A stretch of DNA of 39,255 nucleotides from positions 1 to 39,255 of the forward strand of contig DASYYE010000345.1 of the NCBI GenBank assembly GCA_035946955.1, written 5' to 3'. The translations under genes were made by a program, and so were the position numbers. Position 1 is the first letter of the stretch. Each line of letters begins with the position of its first letter. The stretch is from DASYYE01 sp035946955 (GTDB lineage Bacteria > Actinomycetota > Actinomycetes > Streptosporangiales > Streptosporangiaceae). Of the stretch, positions 7,281 to 16,700 are shown piece by piece. The notes beneath the pieces were generated by a model. That model ran no database searches. It was not told the origin of the DNA and was given only the letters and a program-made list of their open reading frames with translations.

Positions 7281-8506
7281 GCACCACGGACTCCTCCCCG
7301 CGCGCGGACTTCTGGCGACGGCCGTACACCGGTTACCGGGAGATACAGCGCCAGTCGCCGGTCCACTACGACCCAGACCTGTCGGCTTGGCTCGTCACCT
7401 CTTACGATGCGGTGCGAGCCGCCCTGCACCACCCATCGCTGTCCTCCGCCTGGCTGGAGCGGCGGGCTGACATGACGGCGCCGGATGCCGCGGCCGCGAA
7501 ATTCGTGCACTCGGTCCTGTCGCGGTGGTTCGTACTCACCGACGCTCCCGAGCACGCCGAGCTCCGGGGCGTGGTCGGCCGCGCCTTCACCCCCCGGACC
7601 ATCGCGGCCATGAAGCCGTTCATCCGTGACCGCGTCGAGTATCTGATGTCCGCCGCCGCGGCCAAGGGCACGGTCGTGGACGTCATCTCAGATGTCGCGG
7701 CACCGCTGTCGGCCGCGGTGATCAACCGGATCATCGGGCTCGACCCGGCACTGGAGGCGTCGATGCCGAAGTGGGCGGACGTCCTCGCCCGCTATCTGGC
7801 CAACATCTCGCGCCGTGACCTCGCCGACCAGACGGCCGCGATGGTCTCGGACATGGAGAAGGCGATCCGCGCCCGGCTCCGCGACCGGGCACTGCCCGAA
7901 GGCACCGTGCTGCACGACATCGCGCAACGGACAGACCGTGGCACCGCCGCTGTGGCCGAAGCGGTCAGCACCGTGTCCCTGCTTCTGTACGCCGGGTTCG
8001 AAGCGACCTCTCAGGCGGTGGGGCTGGTCACGCTGGCCCTGCTCGACCATCCACGGCTGCGGGGCGAGATCGACCCGGACGACGATGCCGCTGTCGCGGC
8101 GGCCGCGGAGGAGTTGCTGCGCTTCGATACCCCGGTCCTGCAACTGCCTCGCATCGCCTCGGCTGATCTGGAGCTGGACGGCTGCCAGATCAGGTCGGGC
8201 GACCTGGTCGTTGTGGTTCTCGGCGCGGCTAACCACGACGAGAGGCACTACCAGGATCCGGACGTCATCCGGCTGGGGCGCGACCCCGGGGGCTCCCTCG
8301 TATTCGGGCACGGTGCGCACTTCTGCATCGGAGCGGCGCTCGCCCGGTCCGAGATCGCCTGCTACCTCACCTATCTGCTGCGCCGCGCGCCGGACTTCGT
8401 CTCTGCCGGGGAGCCGCGCTGGAACCGGGCCAGCACCGTGCGGATGCTGGAATCGGTCCCGGTGGTTCTCCATCCCGGCCCCCACCACGCCACCAGCAGG
8501 AGTTGA
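7277..8506 (+). CDS. Cytochrome P450, likely acting on a carrier-bound amino acid
   Basis: 409 aa, full-length bacterial class I P450. Motifs: I-helix AGFEAT (239-244), ExxR (279-282) and the heme loop FGHGAHFCIG with Cys350. The usual I-helix threonine of the acid-alcohol pair is Ala243, as I recall for EryF, so proton delivery may use substrate or water. The gene starts at GTG 7277 inside the carrier protein stop (GTGA) and is followed after one base by the C domain gene. Partner ferredoxin and reductase are not in the window. Expected role: hydroxylation or desaturation of the residue bound to the 7020-7280 carrier; the exact reaction cannot be read from sequence. Confidence 0.92.
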   Translation: MSTTDSSPRADFWRRPYTGYREIQRQSPVHYDPDLSAWLVTSYDAVRAALHHPSLSSAWLERRADMTAPDAAAAKFVHSVLSRWFVLTDAPEHAELRGVVGRAFTPRTIAAMKPFIRDRVEYLMSAAAAKGTVVDVISDVAAPLSAAVINRIIGLDPALEASMPKWADVLARYLANISRRDLADQTAAMVSDMEKAIRARLRDRALPEGTVLHDIAQRTDRGTAAVAEAVSTVSLLLYAGFEATSQAVGLVTLALLDHPRLRGEIDPDDDAAVAAAAEELLRFDTPVLQLPRIASADLELDGCQIRSGDLVVVVLGAANHDERHYQDPDVIRLGRDPGGSLVFGHGAHFCIGAALARSEIACYLTYLLRRAPDFVSAGEPRWNRASTVRMLESVPVVLHPGPHHATSRS

Positions 8507-8507
8507 C

Positions 8508-9785
8508 GTGTACGTGCCAGCGTCGGACCTCCAGCGCAGCATCTTCTTCACATCCGCGTTGCATTCGGGCCCCGATTTCTACGCGATGCCGATGGCCTGG
8601 CGGGTGCGTGGCGGCCGCCTGGACGCGCAGTCGCTCGCCGCGGCCGGCGCCTCGCTGGTCCTGCGCCACGAAGCGCTGCGGACATCCTTCGTCCAGATCG
8701 ATGGCCAGGTATGGCAGCGGGTCGGCGACCCTTGGGCCCCAGCCGTGGACCAGATGAGCTTTGCCGGGATGGACCCAGAGTCTCGCGAGGCAGCGGTCAG
8801 GCAGTGGCTCGGCGAACTCTCCGCCGAGCCGCTGTCTCCGGAGCGCGGCCAGCTGTTCCAGCTCGCACTGGCGGACCTCGGTGATGAGGGCCAGTTGCTC
8901 CACATGCGGACTCACCACATCGTGGCCGACGGGCCATCGGTGGGCATACTGCTCGACGACCTCGACCGTGCCTACCGCAACCGCCCGATGTACCCGGCGG
9001 CCGTGCAGTTTCGCGACGTGGTCCGTGCCAGGGCCGAGCGCTCCGGCAGCGAGTCAAGCCGCTCCCTCGATTTCTGGGCGCGGGCACTGGACGGCGTACC
9101 AGGTGACCTCGGCTTCACCCCGCCGGCCCCATCCCAGCCCCACTCCTCGGTGACCGTGGAGATTGGCTCAGACCTGGGCCGCTGGCCTGCCATGGCATGG
9201 GACAGATGGAAGGTGTCGTGGTTCACCGTGCTGGCTGCCGCGCTCGTCGCGGCGCTCCACCGCAGGACACAGCGGGACACGGTGTCGATCGGGTTTCCGG
9301 GAGCGGGCCGCTCGGACTCGCGCTATACCGACGTGGTCGGGCCGTGCACCACGATGATCGCGTTGTGCTCGCGCTGCGGCGGCTCGGACACCTTCGCCGA
9401 TCTGGTCCTGGCGGTCAGGGCGCTGCTGGCCGAGGCGCTCGACCACGACGACGTCTCCTATGAGGCCGTTCTCTCGAAGGTCCAGCCGCGGCGCGCACCG
9501 GGCGACACCCCGTTCGTCGAGGTCACGCTCTTTCTCTCCACGCTCAGCGGGCGCCGCCGGCTGGGCCCGGCAACATTGGGCTATCTGCCGCACGTCAATC
9601 TGGCCACCGGCACCATGTTCACCGCGACCATGGCAGTCGTCGACGATGACGGCCAGCCCGCGGTGGTGGCCGCGTACCGGGGTGATCGCATCGCGAGCGA
9701 TGAGGCCCGCGAACTGGCACGAGGATTCGCGTTCTGCCTTCGCCAGATCATGACCGCTCCTGAAGCGACAGTCCTATCCGGATGA
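8508..9785 (+). CDS. Free-standing NRPS condensation domain
   Basis: 425 aa, a single C domain. It starts at GTG 8508 with AGGAG five bases upstream, one base after the P450 stop. The active-site motif is intact as HHIVADG (136-142), and LVLRHEALRTSF and DFW segments are typical. No A, T or docking region is attached. It probably transfers the P450-processed residue from the upstream carrier, or joins it to the growing chain. Because one module at 34482-39255 ends in an epimerase without a following C domain, this enzyme could also take a D-configured donor. It is the last gene of the plus-strand cassette and converges on the ABC exporter gene 25 bp away. Confidence 0.9.
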   Translation: MYVPASDLQRSIFFTSALHSGPDFYAMPMAWRVRGGRLDAQSLAAAGASLVLRHEALRTSFVQIDGQVWQRVGDPWAPAVDQMSFAGMDPESREAAVRQWLGELSAEPLSPERGQLFQLALADLGDEGQLLHMRTHHIVADGPSVGILLDDLDRAYRNRPMYPAAVQFRDVVRARAERSGSESSRSLDFWARALDGVPGDLGFTPPAPSQPHSSVTVEIGSDLGRWPAMAWDRWKVSWFTVLAAALVAALHRRTQRDTVSIGFPGAGRSDSRYTDVVGPCTTMIALCSRCGGSDTFADLVLAVRALLAEALDHDDVSYEAVLSKVQPRRAPGDTPFVEVTLFLSTLSGRRRLGPATLGYLPHVNLATGTMFTATMAVVDDDGQPAVVAAYRGDRIASDEARELARGFAFCLRQIMTAPEATVLSG

Positions 9786-9810
9786 ACCGTCGCCCGTCCG
9801 GGCCGGGCGA

Positions 9811-11562
9811 TCAGGCATAGCCACGCGCCTGAACCGCGTACATCTCCGCATACATGCCGCCCCGCGCGACGAGTTCATCGTGGGTGCCGCTTTCGACGAT
9901 CCGGCCCTCCGACAGCACATGGATCACATCAGCCAGCCGGGCCGTGACGAGCCGGTGGGTCACGAAGACCACCGCAGCGCCTGCACTGCGGCGGGCCACC
10001 GCGAGCTGGCTGGCGATCAGCTGCTGCTCCGCGAACACATCCAGGTTGCTGGACGCCTCGTCCAGGACGAGCAGACGAGGCTGCGCCACCATTGCCGCCC
10101 GGGCAAGCGCCACACGCTGCCACTGCCCGCCGGACAGTTCCGTCCCGCCGGGCCGCGAGCGGGTGCCGAGCAAAGTGTCGAGGCCGCGCGGCAGCGACTG
10201 CGCGAACCGCTCCGCGCCCACCGCAGCGAGACCATCGAGCACCTGGTCATCGGTCGCACCCAGCGCCCCGAAGGAAACGCCCTCTCGCAAGGTCGATTCG
10301 ATCCTCGCGTAGTCCTGGAAAACTGCCGCTGCCTGCCCGGATGGGACCGCCCCCACCGCCTGCGATTCGCCGCTGTCCGGCCGGCGCAACCCCAGCAAGA
10401 CGCTGACCAGTGTGCTCTTGCCGCTGCCGTTCTCGCCCACGACCGCCACAAGGCTGCCCGGCTGGACACGCAGGGACACGCCATCGAGCGCGGGGACGCC
10501 GTCGGGCTGGTAGCGGACCACCGCCCGGTCCAGCCACAGGTCCCGGCCGCCGGGATCCGGAAATGCCGCGGCAGGCCGGTCACGCTCCCGGGGTGTATCG
10601 ACGTTCACCAGTTCCGCGTGCTGCGCGTAGACGCTGAGGCAAAGGCTCAGCGAGGACAACGCGGGGTAGACCGCCCCGCTGATGGCTGCGGCCTGGGTGG
10701 CCACGATGAACGCCAGGACTGCCGTGCCGGCATCCATCCGCTGACTGCTGAACGTGAGCAACAGGCTGGCGGCGAAGACACCGACGACGATGACCTCCGC
10801 GCCTGCGGCCACCACCACGCCGTGGCGACGGGCCCGGTGCAATTGGGCGTCCTGGGCGTCCCAGACACTGCGATAGCGGTTGACCAGCAGTCGGCCGGTA
10901 CCGCCGGTGCGGATGTCCTTCGCCGGGCCCGCGGCGGTCATGAGCGCGAACAGCGACCGCGTGAGGCGGGTGTCCATAGCCGTCCGGAGGGTCACCGCGG
11001 TGAGCCGTTGCTGAGCCACCATCGCCGCCGCTGCCACCACGGCGAGGCCGAGGAACAGCAGTGCCAGCAGCGGTGAGACCGCGACCGCCATGCCGAGCAG
11101 CGCGCCAGCGCTCGCGAGCAGGACCACCACCCCGTTCAGCGCGCTGGGCAGGGCGGAAATCGCGTCACGCTGCTCGTCCACCGCGACGGCGAGCTCGGCG
11201 ATGCGGCCGGTGTCGAGATGGTCGGTCGCGGCACGCTGCTGCTCTGCTTCGGCCGCGGAGAGATCCATCTGCCGACCGAGCCGCAGGCTCAGCGCGGTGA
11301 CCGCGCCGTAGTTCACCCACGTGGCCGCCATCAGGGTTATGACACCGCCACCGATCAGGATGCCAGCGGTGACCCATCCGGAATGATGGCCGGCCGCTAC
11401 CTGGTTGACCGCCTGGCGGGCCGCCAGCCCGAGCAACGAGATCGACGCCCCGACCACCAGTGCGGCGGCCGCGGCTGTGACCGTGAGCCGACGGCTGCCG
11501 GCGAGCAGTTGACGCAGCGCCATGCGCAGCGCGGGAACCACCTTGACTGCCGATCCGGTCAT
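9811..11562 (-). CDS. ABC exporter half-transporter (membrane + ATPase), second subunit
   Basis: 583 aa with an N-terminal membrane domain (about 1-320, several hydrophobic helices) and a C-terminal nucleotide-binding domain: Walker A GENGSGKST (about 376-384), LSGGQ (476-480), Walker B LLVLDEASS (about 497), H-loop VTHR (His536). It is ATP-competent on sequence. It overlaps the preceding exporter gene by ATGA (11559-11562), so the two are probably made together and form a heterodimer. In NRPS clusters such pairs usually export the product and may give self-resistance. No N-terminal peptidase domain is present. Confidence 0.92.
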   Translation of the reverse strand: MTGSAVKVVPALRMALRQLLAGSRRLTVTAAAAALVVGASISLLGLAARQAVNQVAAGHHSGWVTAGILIGGGVITLMAATWVNYGAVTALSLRLGRQMDLSAAEAEQQRAATDHLDTGRIAELAVAVDEQRDAISALPSALNGVVVLLASAGALLGMAVAVSPLLALLFLGLAVVAAAAMVAQQRLTAVTLRTAMDTRLTRSLFALMTAAGPAKDIRTGGTGRLLVNRYRSVWDAQDAQLHRARRHGVVVAAGAEVIVVGVFAASLLLTFSSQRMDAGTAVLAFIVATQAAAISGAVYPALSSLSLCLSVYAQHAELVNVDTPRERDRPAAAFPDPGGRDLWLDRAVVRYQPDGVPALDGVSLRVQPGSLVAVVGENGSGKSTLVSVLLGLRRPDSGESQAVGAVPSGQAAAVFQDYARIESTLREGVSFGALGATDDQVLDGLAAVGAERFAQSLPRGLDTLLGTRSRPGGTELSGGQWQRVALARAAMVAQPRLLVLDEASSNLDVFAEQQLIASQLAVARRSAGAAVVFVTHRLVTARLADVIHVLSEGRIVESGTHDELVARGGMYAEMYAVQARGYA

Positions 11563-13403
11563 GCCGCTGTCCAGGCCGTGGCCTGCATCGCGAACATCGC
11601 CGAGTACAGCCCCTGCGCCTGTACCAGGTCGTCATGCCGGCCCTGCTCGACGACCCGGCCATCATCGAGGACGACTATCCGGTCGGCGTTGCGCACAAAC
11701 GGGAGCCGGTGGCTGACGATCACGGTCGTGAGGCCCTGGCACCGCTGCGCGAGCATCATCGAGGTGGCCACCTCGCTGGTTGGGTCGAGGCTGGCAGTGG
11801 GCTCGTCGAGGATGACGGCGCGGCTGCCGGTCCGTACCTTGTACAGGGCGCGGGCGATGGCGATGCGCTGCCATTGGCCCCCGGACAGTGACGTGCCCAG
11901 TTCCAGCGTGGTGTCCAGGCCATCTGGCAGGCTCTCGGTCAGAGAATCCAGCCCGACGTCGGCGAGGCACTCCCTGACGAGCTCGCGTGATGCGCCGGGC
12001 TCAGGTGCGATGTTGAAGAGCAGTGAACATGGATACCGCGCGAAGTCCTGGTGCACCACCGCGAGTGAGTGCTGCCAGGCTGCCCGGTCTATCTCCGTCA
12101 TGTCGACGCCGTCGATCACCAGATGAGCGGGTGCTACTTCGTGGAAACCGCACATCAGTTTCAGCAGGGTCGTCTTGCCTGAGCCGTTGAGACCGACGAT
12201 GCCGATCCGCTCGCCGGGCGAGATGTCGAGGGACACATCCGACAGCGCGGGGCCGCGCTCGCCCCATGGATAGGCGAAGCTGAGCCCGTGGCACGTGATC
12301 GCGGCCGGGCCACTGCGGGCGAGTGGGTCACCGCCCCCTGTCATGCGGCCCGACGCCTCGATCAGCGCCGCGGCCGCCGGCATGGCCTGCGCGCCTAGCT
12401 CGGCACTCTGGTCGGCGTCCACCATCCTGCGCGAGGTGCTGATGGCGAGGCCGATGATGAGTGAGAGCGCGATGAAGCCGTTGGACAGTGAGATCCGGCC
12501 TGCCGACCACTCGGTGAAGGTAAGAGTCAGGGCCGCGCCAAAGCCCGCGGCGAAGACAGTGATCGCGCCAGCGAGCACCCACCGGCCGGCCCGCCGGTGC
12601 CGGGTAAGCCGTTCGTCCACGTCGTCCCAGGCGGTTTCGATCTCCCGCCGCACCCACGGCCACATGGTGAAGATGCGCAGCTCACGCGCGACGCTGGGCT
12701 GCCAGATGAGTTCGCGGACGTAGTTGACCCGGCGGAAGGTGCCAGCGTGCTCGACGAGTTCGAGCGCATAGGACTGGACGGTTCGGACGAACATCCTCCG
12801 GCAGATAATGACGGTGACGGCCACGCACACGGCAGCGGCGGCGCTTGCCTTTGCCAGCAGGATGACCGCCCCGATCGTCTGGGCGGCGGCCGTCGCGCGC
12901 TGGCTCACCCGGACCACGGAGCCACCCGGGTTGTACCGGCCCGGGCCGACGCCGACGGCCATGTTCAGCCGGTCCCGCAACTGCGGGTCTTCCAGTTGCG
13001 CCACGTCGGGGGGGCCGCTCACCGCCTGCATCACGTCCGCCCGCATGTGGCCGTTGAACATCCGGCCGAGCTTCCAGGTGTACGCGTCAAGTGCGACCCG
13101 GGCGATAGCCGCGACCGCTATCAGGGCGCTCAGCGCCACGACCGGCCAGGCGAGTAGCGAGACGGAGAGTGTGGCACGCCCACCGGCGTGGTCGATCAGC
13201 GCGACAACATGGGCCGCCGGGAGCACCACCAGCACCTGCGCAAGCGCCCCGGCCACTACCCAGAACACGATGGTCATGACCAGTGCGGGGCTGAGCTGGA
13301 AGCACCGCCGCCATACCTGCCACAGCGCGGTGTTCGGGCGAGGCAGTGACCACCGCGCCGCCGGTCTCACTCGCATGCTCCATTCATTCAAGGAGCCTAA
13401 CAT
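11559..13403 (-). CDS. ABC exporter half-transporter (membrane + ATPase), first subunit
   Basis: Up to 614 aa: membrane domain about 30-330, then Walker A GLNGSGKTT (404-412), LSGGQ (506-510), Walker B AVILDEPTA (about 529) and H-loop SHR (His565). The start is unclear. ATG 13403 has no ribosome site but would place a TTA codon at position 2. GTG at codon 12 (13370) has GGAG seven bases upstream and would skip the TTA. It lies 87 bp downstream of the free carrier protein gene and overlaps the second exporter gene by 4 bp. Likely role is product export. Confidence 0.92.
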   Translation of the reverse strand: MLGSLNEWSMRVRPAARWSLPRPNTALWQVWRRCFQLSPALVMTIVFWVVAGALAQVLVVLPAAHVVALIDHAGGRATLSVSLLAWPVVALSALIAVAAIARVALDAYTWKLGRMFNGHMRADVMQAVSGPPDVAQLEDPQLRDRLNMAVGVGPGRYNPGGSVVRVSQRATAAAQTIGAVILLAKASAAAAVCVAVTVIICRRMFVRTVQSYALELVEHAGTFRRVNYVRELIWQPSVARELRIFTMWPWVRREIETAWDDVDERLTRHRRAGRWVLAGAITVFAAGFGAALTLTFTEWSAGRISLSNGFIALSLIIGLAISTSRRMVDADQSAELGAQAMPAAAALIEASGRMTGGGDPLARSGPAAITCHGLSFAYPWGERGPALSDVSLDISPGERIGIVGLNGSGKTTLLKLMCGFHEVAPAHLVIDGVDMTEIDRAAWQHSLAVVHQDFARYPCSLLFNIAPEPGASRELVRECLADVGLDSLTESLPDGLDTTLELGTSLSGGQWQRIAIARALYKVRTGSRAVILDEPTASLDPTSEVATSMMLAQRCQGLTTVIVSHRLPFVRNADRIVVLDDGRVVEQGRHDDLVQAQGLYSAMFAMQATAWTAA

Positions 13404-13490
13404 GGTGACCAGAACCGTACATTAAAGGGGCGCGGTTGTGAATGCGAGAGCCATTCAGTCATAAAGACTCCGTCTGTCCCGGAGGCGCTG

Positions 13491-13787
13491 TCAGCGCGGC
13501 ACACGGGAGATGCGAGGCGCTATATCGCCGTCGCCGGAGCCCGCAGCGATAGCAGCCAATCCGGCAACCGTGGGGTTGCTCATGAACTGGGGCAGGACCA
13601 CATCAAGGCCCTCGTTCCTGAGCGCCCGGAGCATCACCACTGCGCTGAGCGAGTCGCCGCCCACGGCGAAGAAGTCGTCGTCTTCGACGAAGTCAGAGTG
13701 CCTGAGTATCCTTTCCCACACAGTCATGATGCGTTCTTGCATGTCGTTGTCACTGCCCATCTGTTCCTCCAGCGTGTGCCAGCTCAT
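13491..13787 (-). CDS. Free-standing peptidyl carrier protein
   Basis: 98 aa with the 4'-phosphopantetheine site in FFAVGGDSLS (Ser46). ATG 13787 overlaps the stop of the A-T-C gene (ATGA) and has GAGGAG three bases upstream; ATG 13760, with GGAGGA closer to ideal spacing, would give 89 aa. The preceding protein ends in a C domain that needs an acceptor carrier, so this protein probably completes that step in trans. The A domain that loads it is not attached; the A-carbamoylase protein is a candidate. An unlooped palindrome (GCGCTG-T-CAGCGC, 13485-13497) spans its stop codon. Confidence 0.9.
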   Translation of the reverse strand: MSWHTLEEQMGSDNDMQERIMTVWERILRHSDFVEDDDFFAVGGDSLSAVVMLRALRNEGLDVVLPQFMSNPTVAGLAAIAAGSGDGDIAPRISRVPR

Positions 13788-16700
13788 TCGCTCCTCGCCG
13801 CGTGTGCGGCGACACCACTGCCCGCGCCGGCTTCGCATCGCCTCTGTGCTCCAGCCTCGTCGGCCAGCCTGCGGAGTACACCGAGGAACTGGCCGAGCAC
13901 CTCGTCCGCCTCCTGGACGGTCCCGTCCCGAAGCCGCAGATGGCACTGCAGGCGCCCGGACCGCCGGATGATGCCCAAGCTGACCGGCACGCTGTTGCGA
14001 GAGGCGGCGGCAATGGTGCGCAGCCCGGCCGGAGCCAGCAATTCATCCACGGTGTCGAGCGCGGGCAGGTACTCGCAATTGATGTCGGTGGAGTAGGGAG
14101 GCTGGCCGCCCGGTGTGCCAAGCAATTCCCTGATCCGCGACATGGGCAGCCATTCGACCCCACGGACAGCAACGTACTCATTCCATGCCCACAGCAGAGA
14201 CTCGACCGGACCGCCAGCGGCAGAAGGCATTCGTACGCGCACGGGGACACTGTTCGTAGCCTGCCCAACGATACTCTCGACTCCGGTAATTTCCGGCGGG
14301 CGTCCTGACACTGTCTGCCCGAACAACGACTCGGCACAGCCAGCCCGCTCACAGAGCACCATTCCCCAGCCGGTGCAGTAGATCATGCTCGCCGTGACAC
14401 GGTACCGGCGCGCAACGTTTTCCAGCGCCGTGACGAGATCCGTATCCAGCCAGCGCCAGCGACTGGCCCAGTGCGTCCCGTCGCCGCCGATCCCGGCAAG
14501 CTGCCGGGTGCCGTCGAAGCCGTCGAGGTAACGGCGCCACAGTTCAGTGGCCGCGTCCACATCCTGCCGTTCGATCCAGTCGGTAATGGTGACGAAGCCA
14601 TTGGTCTCGGGTGGCGCCGGCGGCCGGTACTCGACGATCCGGCGATAGGCGCCGGCGATGCGGCGCAGCACAAGTGGGTAGCTCCAGCCGTCGAGCAGGG
14701 CGTGATGATACGTCCACACCACCTCGGTCTCCCAGCCTGGCATCAGCAGGGCGGTGATCCGCTGCAACGGCGCCTTCTCCTCATCGAACCCTCGCTGCCG
14801 GTCGGCGGCCAGGAACGACGAACGTGCCTTGTCGGCCCGATCCGGGCGCAGGTGCGACCAGTCGTTGACGTCGAAAGGGATGGGCGCGCGTGAGCGGATG
14901 ACCTGGACGGGGCGCCCGTGGTCGTCCCAGGCGAACGAGGTCCGCAGGACCGAGAACGCATCCGTGGCATCCTGCCACGCCGCACGCAGGCACCCGAGGT
15001 CCGTCCCGGCGGCAACCGAATAGCGGAACTGCTGGACGAACAGCTCGGTGCCCGGGAACGAGGCGGACTGGAACACCTGGCCGCCCTGCACCGCCGCGCT
15101 CGGCGCGACGGCGATGATGTCGGGCGCTTCGGCCAGCAGTCCCCGCAGCCTCTCCTCGCTCATCGCCGCACCGGGGTGGACCTCGATCGCCGGGCCCTCG
15201 TTGAGTGCGCGATCACCGTCGCGCTCGCGGGGCGGGAGGGATGGGTCAGGGCTGGCGGCTGCCCGCAGGATCGCGTGGATGGTCTGGTGCTCGAAGATGT
15301 CGGCGGTGGTGAGCCGAAGCTGTTCGCGGGCGGCCTTGGCGACGATCAGCAGGCTCGTGATGGAGTCGCCGCCCAGGTCGAAGAAGTTGTCGTAAACCCC
15401 GATCCGGTCCTGCCGCAGCACCTCACACCAGATGCGCGCCAGCGCCTGCTCTCCGGGCGAACTGGCCGCCACGAAGCCTTGTGCGGGTTGTGGCCGCACC
15501 GCGGCAGGTTCCGGCAGCGCGCGCCTGTCGGCTTTTCCGTTGGCCGTCATCGGCAGCTCATCGAGCAGCACGAACTCCGACGGCACCAGGTAGTCGGGCA
15601 GCCGCTCGGCCACCCACTCCCGCAGCCGCGACATCGGCGGTCCGCCCGCCGCCCCAGGGGCCGCGGTCACATAGGCCACCAGTCGCCGTTGCCCGCCGGG
15701 GTCCTCACGGGCCACCACCGCGGTGCCCCCCACTCCGGCGAACCCGGCTACCACCGACTCCACCTCGGCGGGCTCGACGCGGAACCCACGTATTTTCACC
15801 TGGTCGTCGGCGCGCCCCACGAATTCGAGCAGGCCGTCCGCACGCCACCGCACCAGATCGCCCGTCCGGTAGAGCCGCCGCCCCTCACCGCCGAAGAACC
15901 CGTCCGGTACGAACCGGTCGGCCGTCATGCCGGGCTGGCCCGCATAGCCACGGGCCACCCCCGCCCCTCCGACCAGCAGCTCCCCCGTGACGCCCACCGG
16001 CACCACATCTCCGTGGCTGTCGACGACCACCGCCTGCGTCCCGCGCAGCGGCCTGCCGATCACCTGCGCGGCCTCACTGGTGATCTCACCTATCACCGAA
16101 TCGACGGTGCATTCCGTCGTCCCATAGGCATTGAGAGCGGTAAAGGGTGCCGATGCGAGAACTTGGCGCAGCGGCGCGCTGATGGGCTCACCGCCGACAA
16201 GGAGATGGCGCAACGTGGCCGATCCGGCGAGCCCGGCTTCGATCAGCGGCGGCAGGTGTGAGGGCGTGCAGTCCAGCGAGGTGGCCCCGACCTCATCGAG
16301 CAGGGCAACGAACCGGTGTGGCGAGTCGCGCTGCTCATCGGTGGGGATGATGAGCTGGCCACCGCCACACAGGACGAGCAGTTGCTGGATGGACGCGTCG
16401 AAGTTCAGCCCGGCATTGAGGACGGCGACCGCGCTGGGCCCCATGTCGACGATCTCCGACAGTGCGGAATAGAGGGCGGCGACGCTGGTGTGCTGGACCA
16501 TCACGCCCTTGGGCTGCCCCGTCGATCCCGACGTGTACAACACATAGGCCAGGTCTTCTCCTGTCACAGGCACCGGGGCCCTGGCACCCCGCCTGCCGTC
16601 CTCACCTGCCCACTCCTCGGCCACCGGCCCCTCGTCCAGCGGCACCACGGGGACGCCCAGGTCCGGGATCTCCCCGGTGCCCACCACCAGCGACAGCCCC

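Noticed and set aside
13485..13497. GCGCTG-T-CAGCGC palindrome at the end of the free carrier protein gene as a terminator
   Set aside because: The spacer is one base, so it cannot form a normal hairpin, and there is no T-tract.
14615..14657. Two copies of CGCCGGCG, recalled as the LmbU binding core
   Set aside because: They lie inside the A-T-C coding sequence, where this octamer is expected by chance in such GC-rich DNA; I did not notice a copy in the main intergenic gaps.
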